Below, one piece after another: positions 46,045-59,800 of a stretch of DNA of 64,000 bases. Under the pieces are notes generated by a model. That model searched no databases. It was not told the origin of the DNA and was given only the letters and a program-made list of their open reading frames with translations. The stretch lies in assembly GCA_964023275.1 (NCBI GenBank), contig OZ029918.1:15384355-15448354 (forward strand). The letters run 5' to 3'. Source of the stretch: Norana najaformis. Its lineage: Eukaryota > Annelida > Clitellata > Crassiclitellata > Hormogastridae. Both the position numbers and the translations under genes were made by a program. Numbering within the stretch: the stretch's first letter is position 1; every line of letters begins with the position of its first letter.

Positions 46045-46719
46045 TTGACATTCCTGAGGTGCACTGTTGTTCCGTTTGTTGCTGCCCTGGAAGAACAGTT
46101 GTCCAGTGTGGTGGCAAAGTGTACGGATATGGTTGCTTCAGTCAAGACAGCAGGGTTGAAAGTACAAAGTCAAGAAGTAGATGTCAAAAGTCAGCAGGCG
46201 GATGACAATGAAGGTGTAATGCGTTTGAATAAGACTAATCCAACAACAGTGGCTACTTCGGATCAGGTTATAAAGCAACCACTATTGGCTGATGTGGCGA
46301 GAGAGATGAACGACGAGGGCTTTGTTGTGGTTTCACGCAAATCAAAGTCAAATGCAAACCAACCTAATAGTAATTGTGGGTTCGACAATGCTAATCTACG
46401 CAGGCCAGCTGTCAGAGGGACCAAAACCACGTCAGCGGACCCAAATGCTCAACAGGTGGTTGTAGTGCCTAGACGTATCGTGGCTTTTGTAGATCGTCTA
46501 AAGCAGGACACTTCAGAAGAACATGTGATGGATTTAATGTCTGCTGCAGGAATGAAGGAATCAAGGTGCAAGAAGCTGGAATCGAAGGAGGGAAGAACGT
46601 ATCGTACAGCTGCATACATAGTCTCGTGCTCCATACTCTCGGAGAAAGAAATCTACAAGAAATACAACTGGCCATCTGGGTGTGAGTTTCGCGATTGGTA
46701 CTTTAAGAACAACAAATAA
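46045..46719 (+). pseudogene. Retrotransposon ORF1, C-terminal part
   Basis: A coiled-coil-like start (ALEEQLSSVVAKCTDMVASV) and a Gln/Asn-rich middle are followed by a compact C-terminal domain with FVDRLKQDTSEEHVMDLMSA and ending SGCEFRDWYFKNN. It overlaps the start of the ORF2 region. Confidence 0.65.
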
Positions 46720-47165
46720 CTTATACATTAGAACATGGCTGTATTATCTCTTGGTTCATACAATTGCACAGGGTAAATCTCTGCTTAACGATTTATGTTC
46801 GGAATTGGACATTATTTTTGTGCAGGAGCATTGGCTTTTGCCTGACAATCTAAGCTGTTTTAACAATTTTAGTGGTGATTTTGTTGGGTTCTCCTTATCG
46901 GCCACTGATGTAATAATTGGACAAAACATAGTTAGGGGCCATTCTTTTGGTGGAGTTGGTACACTAGTAAATAAAATGGCATATACATAAAACTAAATGC
47001 TTAACTAGGGAAGATAGATGTCCGATTCCGAGTGTGTATGATTATTTGATTGTGAATGTTTATATGCCTGTTTTTAAAGACTCTGTTGCATACAAGAACT
47101 GTGTGCTGGACATTTAATCAGCAGTAAGCAATGTTTTTGATCAATATCCTAATGCCAAAATTATA

Positions 47166-48149
47166 TTGGCTGGTGACTTTAATTGTGATTTAGTCAGTGC
47201 AAACGTTGGTTGCAAACTGTTTCAGCAATTTATGAAGGATTACAATTTAATTTGTTGTGATAAATGGTGTGACAGTAATGTGAAGTATACATACTATCAT
47301 GCAACATTGGGTTATTACTCGTTTGTTGAGCATTTTTTTATTTCTAGTGGTTGTGAACATGCAGTACAAAGTTGTGCAATCAGTGACAGTGGGGCAAATT
47401 TGTCAGATCATCTACTTATTACACTTACGTTGTCTGTTACAGATATTCTTGATTGTGGTATGAGACATGGATCCAAGAAATATGTTAAACCAACTAAGTT
47501 ATGTTGGGACAAGGCGAATCTTGCTAATTGTTATTGGGGTACATTTAGTAACTTGAGTGGCTATGATGCTTTGTGCTTTATATCTCAAGGGAATGGGGTT
47601 ATATACAGTGATAGTTCAATGATAGATGATCTTTACCAGTTCATAGTTGATTGTCTAACATGTGCTGCAGATGCTAATGTGCTTAGGACAACAAATCAGT
47701 TTTTTAAACACTGGTGGGATGACAATCTGAAAGATCTGAAAGCAAAATCTATTGATGCTCACATTCTTTGGGAAGACTGTGGGAGACCTAGTAGGGGTGA
47801 TATTTATAATACTAAAAGGTGTGCTAAAGCCAATTACAAAAGGGCATTACGGCAAAAAGACTGTGATGATTTAGAATGTGTCTCTAATGATTTGCATGAG
47901 TATCTAATGCAAAAGGATCAGTTTGCTTTCTGGAAAACATGGAACTCCAAGTTCAGTAAAAGCACAAGAAATTCTGAATTTATTGATGGTACTAACTATG
48001 CTGCATCGGTAGCTGAGAAATTTGCCAATGTTTTTGAAAAAGCCTGCACCAGCAATGATAATATCAGAAGCAGGGAATTGCATGATGAATATGAGAGCTG
48101 CATACACAATTATATCAGTCAATCTAGTCAAGTAGACAACAGACTGTGA
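47166..48149 (+). pseudogene. Retrotransposon ORF2 segment: endonuclease end and linker
   Basis: Starts at AGDFNCDL (endonuclease catalytic Asp/Asn) and includes SDSGANLSDHLLITLTL (catalytic Asp/His). It then continues 230 codons into the linker (HWWDDNLKDLKAKSIDAHIL) until a stop at 48147. Confidence 0.75.
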
Positions 48150-48252
48150 TCTTGTTATCCAATGTTTAAGTGATCTGAAATGTGGTAAAGCTGCAGGTTT
48201 TGATGGTATAGAACCTGAACATCTGTTATATGCACACCCTATTGTTTAGACT

Positions 48253-48993
48253 TTGCTTACTTTCCTGTTTAACAGCATATTGCACTATGGGTATGTTCCG
48301 CTTAAGTTTGGTGGAGGCATAATAGTTCCTCTTGCAAAAGACAAAAATAGTGGTCTATCAAGTAGCAGCAATTACCGGGGTATAACGTTAAGTTCAAATA
48401 TTGCTAAGTTATTTGAAAAGTGCTTACTTGAACTATATAGCAGTTATCTGCATTCATCAGATCTTCAATTTGGCTTTAAGAAGAAAACTGGGTGCAACAG
48501 TGCAATTTATACAGTGAGATCTATTGTTGAGTACTATACAAAGCATGGGTCCACTGTTAATTTATGTCTACTAGATATGTCAAAAGCTTTTGATAAAGTT
48601 AACCATCATAGATTGTTTTTGAAATTAATGAAGAGGGGTATACCATGCCAATTCTTGAGGGTTCTGGTAAATTGGTACAGTAAATGTTATGCAGCTGTCA
48701 GATGGAATGGTGTGTTTTCTAGAGTTGTTGATATAATTTGTGGTGTGAGACAAGGAGGGGTGTTATCTCCTATACTTTTTGCGGTTTATGTTGATGACAT
48801 TATTTTTAATCTGAAAGAGAGTCAAATGGGATGTTCTATTAATGGCTTGTATGTTGGTTGTGTGATGTATGCAGATGATCTGTTGTTATTGTCTGCTTCA
48901 CTGACTTCTCTTCAAAAAATGATTATCACTTGTGAGTTAGAAGCTCACCAGACGCACTGGAAGCACTCACCAAAAGTGAGTATGCCAGGATGA
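48253..48993 (+). pseudogene. Retrotransposon ORF2 segment: reverse transcriptase
   Basis: About 240 codons covering reverse transcriptase blocks from PLAKDKNSG and NYRGITLSSNIAKLFE to MYADDLLLLSASLTSLQKM. The conserved catalytic residues are present. The frame is cut off by a deletion and stop near 48990. Confidence 0.8.
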
Positions 48994-50594
48994 AAAATGC
49001 ATGGAACAGAATATTTTGGAAGCTTTTCAAAGCTTTTCAAACTAAATGACATTCAATGTCTGAGGGACATTTGCATGTATGTTGGTTGTTTGGCGATTCA
49101 GGTTGCCATTAATGTGAGACAGTATTCCTTCTTGTCCAAGTTAACTTACAGTAATAACATAGCATTAACCGAGTTGTATAAACTGTTTGTGCAACGACAG
49201 AAAAGGATGCTGTGTGAAGATTATGATACTTTGCAAAATTGTAATGCTAGCGACTTCTGTGCTAGTGTTTATGGACCGTATTTCTCTTAGTTAGTTTGTA
49301 GTGTAGCTTTTGTTTTTGTATTTGTGTTCTGTAGGCTTGTGTGCTGCCAGTTTTTGTGGCGAAATAAAGTTTATATATAGTTTGTCTCTAAATTGTCCTG
49401 GGCTTGAGACATTAACCATAATTATGTCTCTTCGTTCTTTGATAACGTTTATTGGGTTTATTTATAACTCTACATGATTTCCTTCGATGAAGATGTCCTA
49501 AATTATTCTTTGTCCCATATTTAAGCAGATTTGAGGCCTTGCTTGGACATGTCTAAGTTAATCTTTAGAATAAGTATAGCTTAATGGGTATCTCCTTCAA
49601 AAATAACCTGAGTAGTCTGGAGATCAGGCTAAAGAGTACTTATTCGTACAGCAAGAGCGGCTGTCTTCTTCATTTCAAGTAGTTACGGCCCTGTTGCATT
49701 ATGATACGTTATCAAGCAGCTGAACTTTGAAATTCCTTCCGAGATATTTGTAAAACACAATCACATCTGAATGTGTAATGACAGTCCTCGCTTACAGTTA
49801 GTTATTAAAATTCTTCCGTGAAAATGTGCAGCAAATTACCGTTGAGGCATTGCCTATATTAAAATTTGCAAATTTATTACCTATTCAACGAACTGTACAG
49901 AATTATCGAAGTAGTTATCAAAGAACCCTCCAAATTATTTATTGAACTTTGGCTTAGCTAAGGCGAACCTCCACCAAAGCGTACAGACATTGGAAACCGT
50001 GTATACAACTAAGGCACAGACTCTTCAATTAAATACACACAAGCGTATACATATACTCTAAATACATACTCATTAGCAAACCAGCTTACATATACATATA
50101 TAATATATATATATATCTACAATTACGAAGACGAAGGCAAAGGGAAACTAAGCGTTTCTCCAGCTTCCTCAAATTCGCGTCACGGAGTCACTTCTACAGT
50201 CTGCTCAACCGAAAACATCCTTCGAATTCATCTTTAACTCGCTCTGTCACCCAGAGACTGACTTAAGACGCTCTATCCAGTCAGCCTCCTCGTTCGCCGT
50301 GCACTGCAGCCTAACCGCCATCATCTCCAGCAAGGAAAGGTATAACGCTCACCAGGTAAGGTCTAAGAATATAGGGCATTTTGTGATAATGATGACGAGC
50401 ATCATGATGATAATGATGATTACTTTGATGGTTCAACTATCAAATCAAGACTAGAATATAATAGAAGCGATGATGATGACGATGACGATGATGAGACCAC
50501 GATAACAGACGATCATCTTAATAATAATACTCATTAGCAGATTTAGGATCATAAACATTGTTATTATTAACTTATATTTATATCTATTATATTT

Positions 50595-50606
50595 ATTTTT
50601 CTATTG

Positions 50607-50697
<91 letters not shown>

Positions 50698-50712
50698 TAC
50701 TACTACTACTAC

Positions 50713-50748
<36 letters not shown>

Positions 50749-50830
50749 TTTATTCTTATTATTATTATTTTATTATTATTATTATTTTATTATTATTATT
50801 ATTATTTTATTATTATTATTATTATTGTTA
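50595..50830. repeat. (CTA)n followed by (ATT)n microsatellite
   Basis: About 35 CTA units, then ATT/TTAT repeats to about 50830. Poly-Thr/Leu reading frames here are artefacts. Confidence 0.95.
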
Positions 50831-51339
50831 TTATGTTTAAGCATGAGTGCGTTATTGCATACCAGGGTCGCGAGAGGGACAAATAAGAATACTTAAAAGT
50901 ACTTAAAGCTCTTGTGAATTTAAGTGGTCAGCAATCAAAAGCTTTGACAAACAGTCTTCGTAGATTTAGAGCAGTGCACCTGTAGTTTGTTGATGTTGAT
51001 GTAACGGGTAAAATGTAACAGAATTTTCGCGATAAATGAAAACTAAACTTTTTAGTTAATGACAGAAGGCGACTGACTTTACTCTTAGCGAGAAGATACA
51101 TTAGAGGTTCAACGACTGACAGTTTGCTTGCATGGTAAGTGTGGACTGAATGTCCCATAATATGACTTTAGTTTTTGAGCTTTTACTTCCTCGTTCATTT
51201 GCTCAGCAGTGTTTAACATTGATTGCCGAACAGTCTATTTGCGTGCATGCGAAATTCAACGTACAATGAAATAGTGTAACGTAAGGTGAGCTTGTAAGTA
51301 AAGTCAGGTTCCAGTTATTTTAGAAATGGACATCTGTCG

Positions 51340-52030
51340 TTGTTGAGTCTCTGTCAAATAGGAATGGCCTGATGCAATCAGTAACGCGTCGTCTGCGACC
51401 TGGAAGTGCTCCTGAGCGGCAGAGAACTATCTGTGGCTGATTATTTGAACTCCTTTAGCTGAGTCTGGTTCTATTAGCTGCATCAGCCACAGGTGACAAG
51501 GCCCAATCTATCTTCTAGTTTTGCATGACTCTCGTTCATTCATTTATTCTGGCGCGTCTTGATTTCTGCAATTCCATCCTTCAAGGCCTAACAAAGTTTT
51601 ATTTAACATCAGATGCAATACGTCCGCATCTGTGTTGCCCGAGTTGTGGCCTATATGCTTAAACTCGCCCAAATTTAAGAACACATGCGAGAAAACTGCA
51701 TTGGGTTCCTGTCGCCGAACGCATAACATTCAAGATCCAGTTGTTGGAACGGTCTTAACTTGACGGCACCGCAGCAGAATTATATCAGGTGGCTCTGTGT
51801 TCCTCTATTGGTTCAATCAGGTCGACGATCGTTCTGCTCTGCTGCGAGGGGGAAATGCAAGGGCCGCGCTTTTGCACATCAACTCGAGCCCATAGTGCCT
51901 TCTTAAACCACCCTACTGGAACAGTCTTCCATTGAATATACTGCTACATTTGACTCTGGTCAGCTTACACTTCAAACTACCTTGCAACGCATTTGTTTAA
52001 ATCAGTTACATAATAGTATGTGCATTCACT
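51340..52030 (+). mobile_element. CR1/L2-like retrotransposon C-terminal fragment
   Basis: Encodes SFIHSRLDFCNSILQGLTKF near 51533 (the equivalent of LDYCN...LVGLP in other copies), then RENCIGFLSPNA-type remnants (HWVPVAERITFKIQ). A W-N-x-L-P-like remnant lies near 51920. Frames are broken. Confidence 0.65.
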
Positions 52031-52479
52031 ACACACTGTGCTCCTTTTTTGCTCTTTTTCTTTTTTTTTGGTTTCGCAGCTCATTCGAATAACAAATTTT
52101 CTTGTACAATATAGCTTTAACCTGAAGATGAGTTCAGATGATTAGATTGGCCCGTGTAATTAAAATGTAGGTCTAGAAACGTTAGAATACATTAGCAATA
52201 ACTTTGGGTATTAAGCTTGGAGAAAACTAAATAAGAAGGATGCGTTAACGAAGGAAGGGAATTCCGACTCCTTATCTAATGGAGCTTAATTTATTTTTGA
52301 GAACTCCGTAGCCTTATACTGTGTAATAGGCAAACCTCTTCCGTCATAATTATATATACATATATTAGGATAACGATGTCACAAGTAGCTGATTAGTTTT
52401 AACACTTGCCTTTAAACGAGGAGTGTGCGCTTACTGTGTTTGGATCTTGAACAATAGATAGTGGCGCTTAATAAATACA

Positions 52480-52482
52480 AAA

Positions 52483-52513
<31 letters not shown>

Positions 52514-52515
52514 CG
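52480..52515. repeat. (GAT)n tail, probable SINE end
   Basis: ATGATGATG run preceded by AGTGGCGCTTAATAAATAC, a common invertebrate SINE 3' end. Confidence 0.5.
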
Positions 52516-53771
52516 ATGTCGGGGACAGAGAGTATTAGGGTTAGGTTGTATGCCCAAAGGATACAAAATGTCTGAAGTTAATGATCAAAAAGTTAAAGTT
52601 TTTCTTCTTGGTCACTAAGTGATCTAATTTGTTTTGCAGGTTTTCCAATGCTGGGTCTATCTTTCGGCATTATTTTGATATGGAATAAAGAAAGCAAGAC
52701 TGAGCCACCGTTTTTTCTTTTAGCTTTATGCCAACCTTCTCACCTACTCTGAAATCCTGCTTTCTTTTCCAATTCACTTGTAGCACTCAATATATGTCAA
52801 GCATTGTATGCCACTTGTCCACTTTTCAAATTGATTCTACACCCTTCTCTAAGCTCAAGAATTCTTTTACACTGTTGATTATATCGTAACTTCAAAAGGT
52901 AAGCTACCTACCAGCTTTTCAAACTACAACCTATGAACCGCAAATTGTCTCTCAAAGAACTAGAGGTAAGTTCCAGTTACATCTATATATTTGTATTTCA
53001 ATATATCACCTACTTGGTTTCTGACATATACTTTATTAATATCAGAAAGCTAAAATTTTTGTAAGAATATATTAATAACAACAGAATTACTACCTCATGC
53101 ATATTTGATGGTTGGTATCTATCATTCATGCTATTTGCATAAATGCAAAACTTTAGAACGCACTTTTTAGTTTTATGTTCACGCAAAGCAGATGTTTGAT
53201 GTAGGTAATTGATAAATAATCAGTGTTTCAGTGTTTGCTCGGTAACGCAGAACCAGTCATTAGAAGTTAGAAAAGAAATATAGGATCTCTAATTGGCTTA
53301 TATAATAGCTACTGCCCCCTTGGAGCAGATGTCTATGGATCTGTAGGCTGTCATTAGACATAACAGTTGACTGCCAAGACGCGACAAGAACATATAGCTG
53401 TACAAATAGTTGTAGGAAATAGTTGAAAAAGGATCGCTGCAGTACAGTCAAATATATAATCTCACTGCATTATAGGAAGATCTTAAGTATAGTTATAAAT
53501 TCGTGAAATGCATTTCAAACTATATCTAATGTTTGTTATTACTTTGTCATAAGTACAGTATTAATAGATCTCTGTTGCACCATAGAATTGATTATTCCAT
53601 GTTTGCCAGTTTTAAAACTGCCTGTATTTAATTTTTTATTTATGTATTTTCTACCTCTCTGCGTAGGCCTATATATAAAATCCACTTCAAGAAATGACGA
53701 GGGATTAATAGAATTGCCATTTGAAATAATAAACGAATCGATTTGTGCTCTTTTACGTGTGTCTCTTGCAG

Positions 53772-53843
53772 CTGATCCGTGTAGTTCCTCTACTGACCTC
53801 ACTACAACATCCGCTGTGTCTAGTACAGTCGGCTCTACAACAG
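53772..53843 (+). CDS. Gene B exon: DPC + Thr/Ser-rich segment 1
   Basis: Acceptor GTGTGTCTCTTGCAG, donor GTGACT, 72 bp, phase 1-1. It encodes DPCSSSTDLTTTSAVSSTVG and STT. The start (DPC followed by Ser/Thr) resembles the next exon (DPCTTSNT), so the two may be an internal duplication. Confidence 0.65.
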
Positions 53844-56800
53844 GTGACTACTTTCTTAGTCTCTCTGCTAGACTGTCTTCGTCTGCCCATGTCTGTTTCT
53901 CAGTCTCTGCTATCTTCCCCTCTCTTTCTCTGTTCTTCTTCATCTTCGGCTACATCTCGTCAAGTTCAGGCATGGCAAAAGTGCCACGGAAGGCAGCGGC
54001 GTTGAAGCGATGAAATGCTGCATCCAGACGCTGGAAGAGATAACAAGTTTCCTTAGGATTTCCGGAAGTTTGAGTAAGATGTCGCCCTAAATCCGTTATA
54101 AGATCCAGCCCAGTGCTATTAATGAGGCCAAGAGTCTCGAATTGCATATTATTATTAATAGTAGTAGTAGTAGCAGCAGCAGCAGCAGCAGCAGTAGTAG
54201 TGGTGGTGCTAGCAGCAGCAGTAGTAGTAGTAATGAAAATGAAGCAGTATGTAGTGTATGCAGGGTCTAGCAGAAAGTGACACACATATAAAGATAGCCA
54301 ACGCCGTAGGCCAGAGTCGGCAGTAAGCTAGCGAATGCGTTGTATATGTACGGTTGATAAATAAAGAGAAAATACACAATACAGTATGTGATTGAACTGA
54401 AGCTCAGCCATTTAAACAGCATCCCTTTACAGCTGTTTAGTTGTTTGCAGAAGATCCGTGTACTACGAGCAATACGATGGCCGAGACTACATCAACAACG
54501 GAAACAACAACGGAAACAACAACGGAAGCTCCAACTACTAGATTTGACACAACTGCAACAACAGTGCCAATAACATCATCATCAACAACAACAACAATAG
54601 CAACGACAACGACGGCGTGTTAGTCTTGATTTTTACTAATAATCGTTCATAATTTGTAGTTAACGAATTTTTTAACGGCTATAGGGCAATACAATTGAAT
54701 TGGCATATGCAGAACAGTAAAAAGAATTAAACGGCACAATTTTTCAAACCTAATACTGATCAACTGCCCCAGCATTAAAGTTTAAAAATAATGGCACTTA
54801 ATTTTTATGAAATTATCTGTATAAAAGTTATTTTTTTAAACTGGAGTTACGTAATGTATGAATATGTAATACATATATCTAAGTTTAGCACAGTCAATAG
54901 AAGTGTGACCGAGCTGGAAAGTGCGCTATATAAAGGCAGTACATTGTGCAATCCAGTGTGACTCAGTAAGTTGGCAGACTTCTTAGTCAAACGTGTGGAT
55001 GCTGGCCGCTAACCTGGAATGTGTCAATCTCTTATCCAGCATAGCAAAGGGAGGAAGGGTTGCTGTACACGTCATAGCCCGGTGGTAGAACGGCTCAGCC
55101 TCGAAACGGGCCGGGAAGACAATGCCGGAGAAGATAACGCCTCATGTAACTGATACGCCCTTAAAAGGAGATTTGAAGGATAATTGGCAGAAATGAGTAA
55201 GCCCGGCTAGCTCATCCAAAATAGCACAGTCTGGGTGATATGCTAATTCGTTCAGGGAAAGATCCAAATATGGTAAGGGTTTCGAATCCTAGGCTGGTGT
55301 GAGGGTTCGCTAGCCAAGAGGCGATACATTCAGAGGCTGGGAGACGCTGGCTAGAAATTAGGCAGGAGAGCGCGCATTCCAGACAGTTGGGAAGAACTGA
55401 TCGGACGGGGTGGACGGTTCCTCGGGAGAAGGAAGGAGTCGAAGATGGACGACGAGACGACCGAAGAAGTTGACGAGACTAATTGTGTAGAATCTAGTTA
55501 ATATCAATGTATTAGGGTTTAGATTAGGCTGAGTGTTCTGAAGATTACATTCAACATCTGTACAGTCAAATATTCTGAACGTAAGTGTAATAATAATTAT
55601 TTTATAGAAATCACTGTCTTATTGCTAGAGCATTCGTGTAGCGCCTCTACTAGGTATAACCATTTCGAATAATCATCTTCTAATGCGCCAGATCTTGATA
55701 TTCCAAGTACCACTAAGGAAGCATAGTTTGTAAGTTCCCAAGACTCCGAATGCAGGACGGACCAATTAGGCACTTAGGCCTAGTCCATAGAAGGACGAGC
55801 TGAGATTATCGTAAATTGAGCTTAAACTGGATAGACTATACCTTGCTAAAGACTAATTTCCAATAACCAAAAATCACTAATGTGTCTCTTAGCTGCGTTT
55901 TTTAGCATTCAAGTACAACAGTTCTCTCCTTTTTACAGTATATGCACTGTAAGATGTAAAATGTAAGATGATTTGCTAAAAGGCACAACAACACATTGGT
56001 CGCCATTTTCTCTTTTTTCGAAGCGAACTTACAAAAATCGATATTTGAGGTAATTGATGGAAATATATGTATGTATGTAAAGGCGACATAGAAATGCTCA
56101 GATATATACATACATACATGCAGTGCATACATACTCACATATATATACTTACAGAGTACACACATACATACATACATACATACATAAATACATACATACG
56201 CACAAACACATACATACATGCATAAATACACAATACCGTATGAAACCAATAGAAATTTGAAGCTTCTGATGGACTGAACCAAAATTGAACAACTCTAGAT
56301 GCTTTAGATTAGAATATCTGAACGCATAAAGTACTTTAGCTTACCTATAATGGCCTACACTTAAGTCCTCTCAACCCTCTTATTTTTTCAGTTATTTACA
56401 ATCCAACCACTTCGTTCAATCTCATCCTCTGTCCTAACGCTTCTTTGCCCTTCCGTCACCTCATCCTTAAAATTTGTAAATCGCTCCATAGCCATAACTG
56501 CTCCACCCCTCTGGAATAAACTCCCGCCAGAATTACGAGACGATTATCTGACCCATCGAACTTCACCTTTCGCAATTTCTGCGCTTGCCTTTCACTCAAA
56601 AATGAAAACATTACTTTTCCAAAAATCTTACCCTGGTTCTTCCTCTTCCCCTTATCTCTCTTCTCGCTTCAATTTCAAACACTATCCACCGTGGCCGCCT
56701 GACTATCTGTCTGCCTGACTCCGCGATCTTGACCTGAAACCCAACCCTTTCTGCTTGTCGATTTTGTTATAACTGAGCGCCTGTGAATAAGCTGATTCCT

Positions 56801-59800
56801 GGGACTTGGGCGCTGTAGAAATTTCGAGATAACGATCACGATGTTTATTAAAGCACTTAAAACGCGCGCAATGTCAGTACACCTGAATCTCAGGCGCTCT
56901 ATTATTATTTCAGTAATGTTATATTAATAATCTGGGACGCGGTGGTGTAGTGGTATGATCTGTGCCTCGCAACCGGAGGGTCGCGGGTTCGAATCTGCCT
57001 CAAGCCACTGCGTAGCGACCTTGGACAAGTTGCTCACTCACAATTGTCTGTGAGGACGGCAACGGGAAACCACCTCACTCATCTCATCCGCGGTTGGCAT
57101 AAAGCCAATGGACTTGCCTTCGGACAGAGAACTCATCATCATCATCATCATCATCATGACGATGTATTTAAGCAAATGTTTACTAACTATATCGAATATA
57201 GAGCTTGATAACCGAGTTTAAATAATATTAAACAATTATAATGAGTTGAGTTGACAAATTGTCCACCGCAGTCAGTGGCGTAGCAATAGATTGTGAGGGG
57301 TTGTGCAAAGCACAAGGGCCCATAAGACCAGGGGCCCCCTGTGCCCCCAAGGGGCCAAGACCCGGTTGCTCAATTACTTAGAGCAAAGTAGCCAAAGTTT
57401 AGTTTGCACAAGGGCCCTCGGAAGGCTAGCTACGCCACTGACCGCAGTCGACCGATTCTTTCAATTCTCTTCCTAACGCCCGTAACGTTCGTTCTTTTCA
57501 AACTTGTTCTTGTTGGATTTTAATTCGACGTGGCGTCATTAGTTTCCGTGGTGACCGGTTACATCATTAACTGTGTAAAAATTGTCTCTAGTTAAAATAA
57601 TAGCCAGTCATTCTGCCTCTGCGTATGTATTTACATTTGCCACTGAGGTGCAGAATCACTGTTAAAGGTGCAGTTTTTTATTAAATTAATAATTTTAATT
57701 ATGTAATAAAATACTTAAATAAACAAACCAGTTATTTGACCAAATTCGAAATCGCTACAATATTATACCTATACAAACATACCTACATAATAGTTCGGCA
57801 TCACCAAAAACCTTAGGGTTGGCCTTAAATAAGTTATTGCACCGGGAGAAGTTAAATTTGTTTCCTGCTGTGTGCTCAACTAGTCAAGAACTTGCCAGTA
57901 AATTCTTGATCTTTTTTGCAGATAAAATCTCTGGTATAAAGCTGAAATTTGTTGGTTCATCTGCATTAGATAAATTTCTTCATCCTAATTCCTCGCCTCT
58001 TGTCTTAGATATCTTTACGCCAACAACTCTGCAGAGGTTCGCACATTTATCTTTTCTTCTCCGAACAAATGTTTTCTCCTTGATTCCATTCCCACACCTC
58101 TGGTAAAGGAATGCTTCGATGTTCTTGATCCAACCAATACATCAGTTATCAAAATTTTCTCATTACATGACGTTTCCTTCCCATCTGTTTTTGCTCATGC
58201 CATGGTTCATCCTCTGCTAAAGAAACCCTCTTTTGATCCAAGTGAGCCGTCTAATTACAGACTCATCCCAACTTTGAATTTTTTATCTAAAATTCTTCAA
58301 CGAATAGTTTTTAATCGTTTGCAAACTCATCTATCTACCAACTCACTATTATCCCCTTTCAGTCTGCATACTGTAAGTTTCATTCAACAGAATCCGCACT
58401 TCTTGATGTTCATAACGACATCGTGTGCTCCATGGTTAAGGGTAGGGTGACAGCACTTGTTCTTCTTGACTTATCTGCTGCATTTGATACGGTGGATCAT
58501 TCTCTCCTGTTTCAAAATCGTCTCCACCACTGGTTTTGGGTTTCTGAGCCAGCCCTGAATTGGTTTGCTACTTATCTTAGTCCACGCATTCAAGCAGTAT
58601 ATATCAATGGTAATTATTCGTCTAGTGCTTTGTTGACATGTAGTGTGTCACAGGGCTCTGTGTTTGATCCTCTTTTGTTTTCACTATACACTACACCATT
58701 AGGTACACAACTAGACAATCATTCACTAAAATATCACTTCTGTGCTGATGATACTCAAATGTACATTTCTTTTGACAGTTTGTCTTGTCATTCGTCTGTG
58801 CAGCTGTTATCCACTGTCTTTGAAGAGGTGCAGTCTTGGATGATGGCTAATAAACTCCTCCTTAACCCATCAAAAACTGAATTTATGCTCCTAGGCACTC
58901 CAGAGAAGCTTAATAAGTTTGAATGGCTCAAATCTTTAGAACTGGGCTGTATACATGAAGAGGTCGTAAGTACTAGCCCCGGACTAAGTTCGGCTCACGC
59001 CCGACTTGCGATTTAGTTCAGTATGCATCAAGTGGACTTAGCGCACTACCCCTGGAGCCGTATTCATGAATAGGTGTTAAGTGCTAGCCCCGGACTAAAT
59101 TCGGCTTACGCCTTACTAGCGATTTAGTTCAGTGTGCATCAAGTGGTCTTACCGCACTACACCTGGGGCCGTATTCATGAAGAGGTCGTAAGTGCTAGTC
59201 CCGGACTAAGTTCGGCTTACGCCGTACTAGCGATTTAGTTCAGTATGCATCAAGTGGTCTTAACGCCTGGACTAGCGCTAGTTCACACTTCTCAAGCAGG
59301 CATAGGTGGGCTAGACTGGGCTTAAGGAATGAAAACAAAATGGCGGCTGTCACGATTCGTCAACTTCGGCGAAATTTTCGACGTCAGATAGTGCTTTAGG
59401 CCCCTTGAAATCCACTCGATTCGTTCTCGGACAATAAAATTTATTATGCTTTTCGTTTTCGCCGTCACGAGTTGTTAATAATTTGTGACGAACTGGCGTT
59501 GATGTCGCAGATCGCATCTGCGGTCCGTGACTTCCGTATTGTAGATACGATAAATTGAAAGTTAAATTTAATGTCATTTAATTTGTTCTCACAGTAATCG
59601 AGAACGAACGTCCGAGAACGAGTTGAGTAACGCAAAAGTGTGGTATAGGCGACTGTGAATTAAAACCCATGCCATATGTAATTGTAGACTGTACCAAACA
59701 CCAATAATAAAACCCAGAAATTGGTAGGAATTGACAGGGACATAGTTTACTCGAGTTTACCAAGTTTCACTTAGAATTTGTACAGGTTTATTTTGAAGGC

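Larger units (their letters stand above)
45620..49385 (+). mobile_element. Nearly full-length non-LTR retrotransposon (ORF1 + ORF2), inactivated
   Basis: This is the most complete retrotransposon here. ORF1 is at 45641-45979 and 46045-46719, separated by a break. It ends in a domain with RRIVAFVDRLKQDTSEEHVM and WPSGCEFRDWYFKNN. ORF2 starts with an AP-endonuclease (IIFVQEHWLLPDN near 46810, LAGDFNCDL near 47166, SDHLLI near 47405). A linker follows, then reverse transcriptase at 48320-48940 (QFGFKKKTGCNSAI, LDMSKAFDKVNHHRLF, GVRQGGVLSPILFAVYVDD, MYADDLLLL with an intact YADD box). At least four frame breaks and a deletion near 48950 disable it. The 3' end reads TTTGTGGCGAAATAAAG. The degenerate copy at 60300-61580 belongs to the same family. 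Confidence 0.85.

Noticed and set aside
52649-52720. MLGLSFGIILIW as the gene B first exon
   Set aside because: No usable donor within reach and a LINE/SINE-rich context.
53508-53550. MHFKLYLMFVITLS as the gene B signal-peptide exon
   Set aside because: Hydrophobic and well placed, but followed by an in-frame TAA and without a phase 1 donor.
56931-57003. Functional tRNA gene
   Set aside because: A and B boxes are present, but the sequence continues into a SINE body with a (CAT)n tail and the cloverleaf is imperfect.
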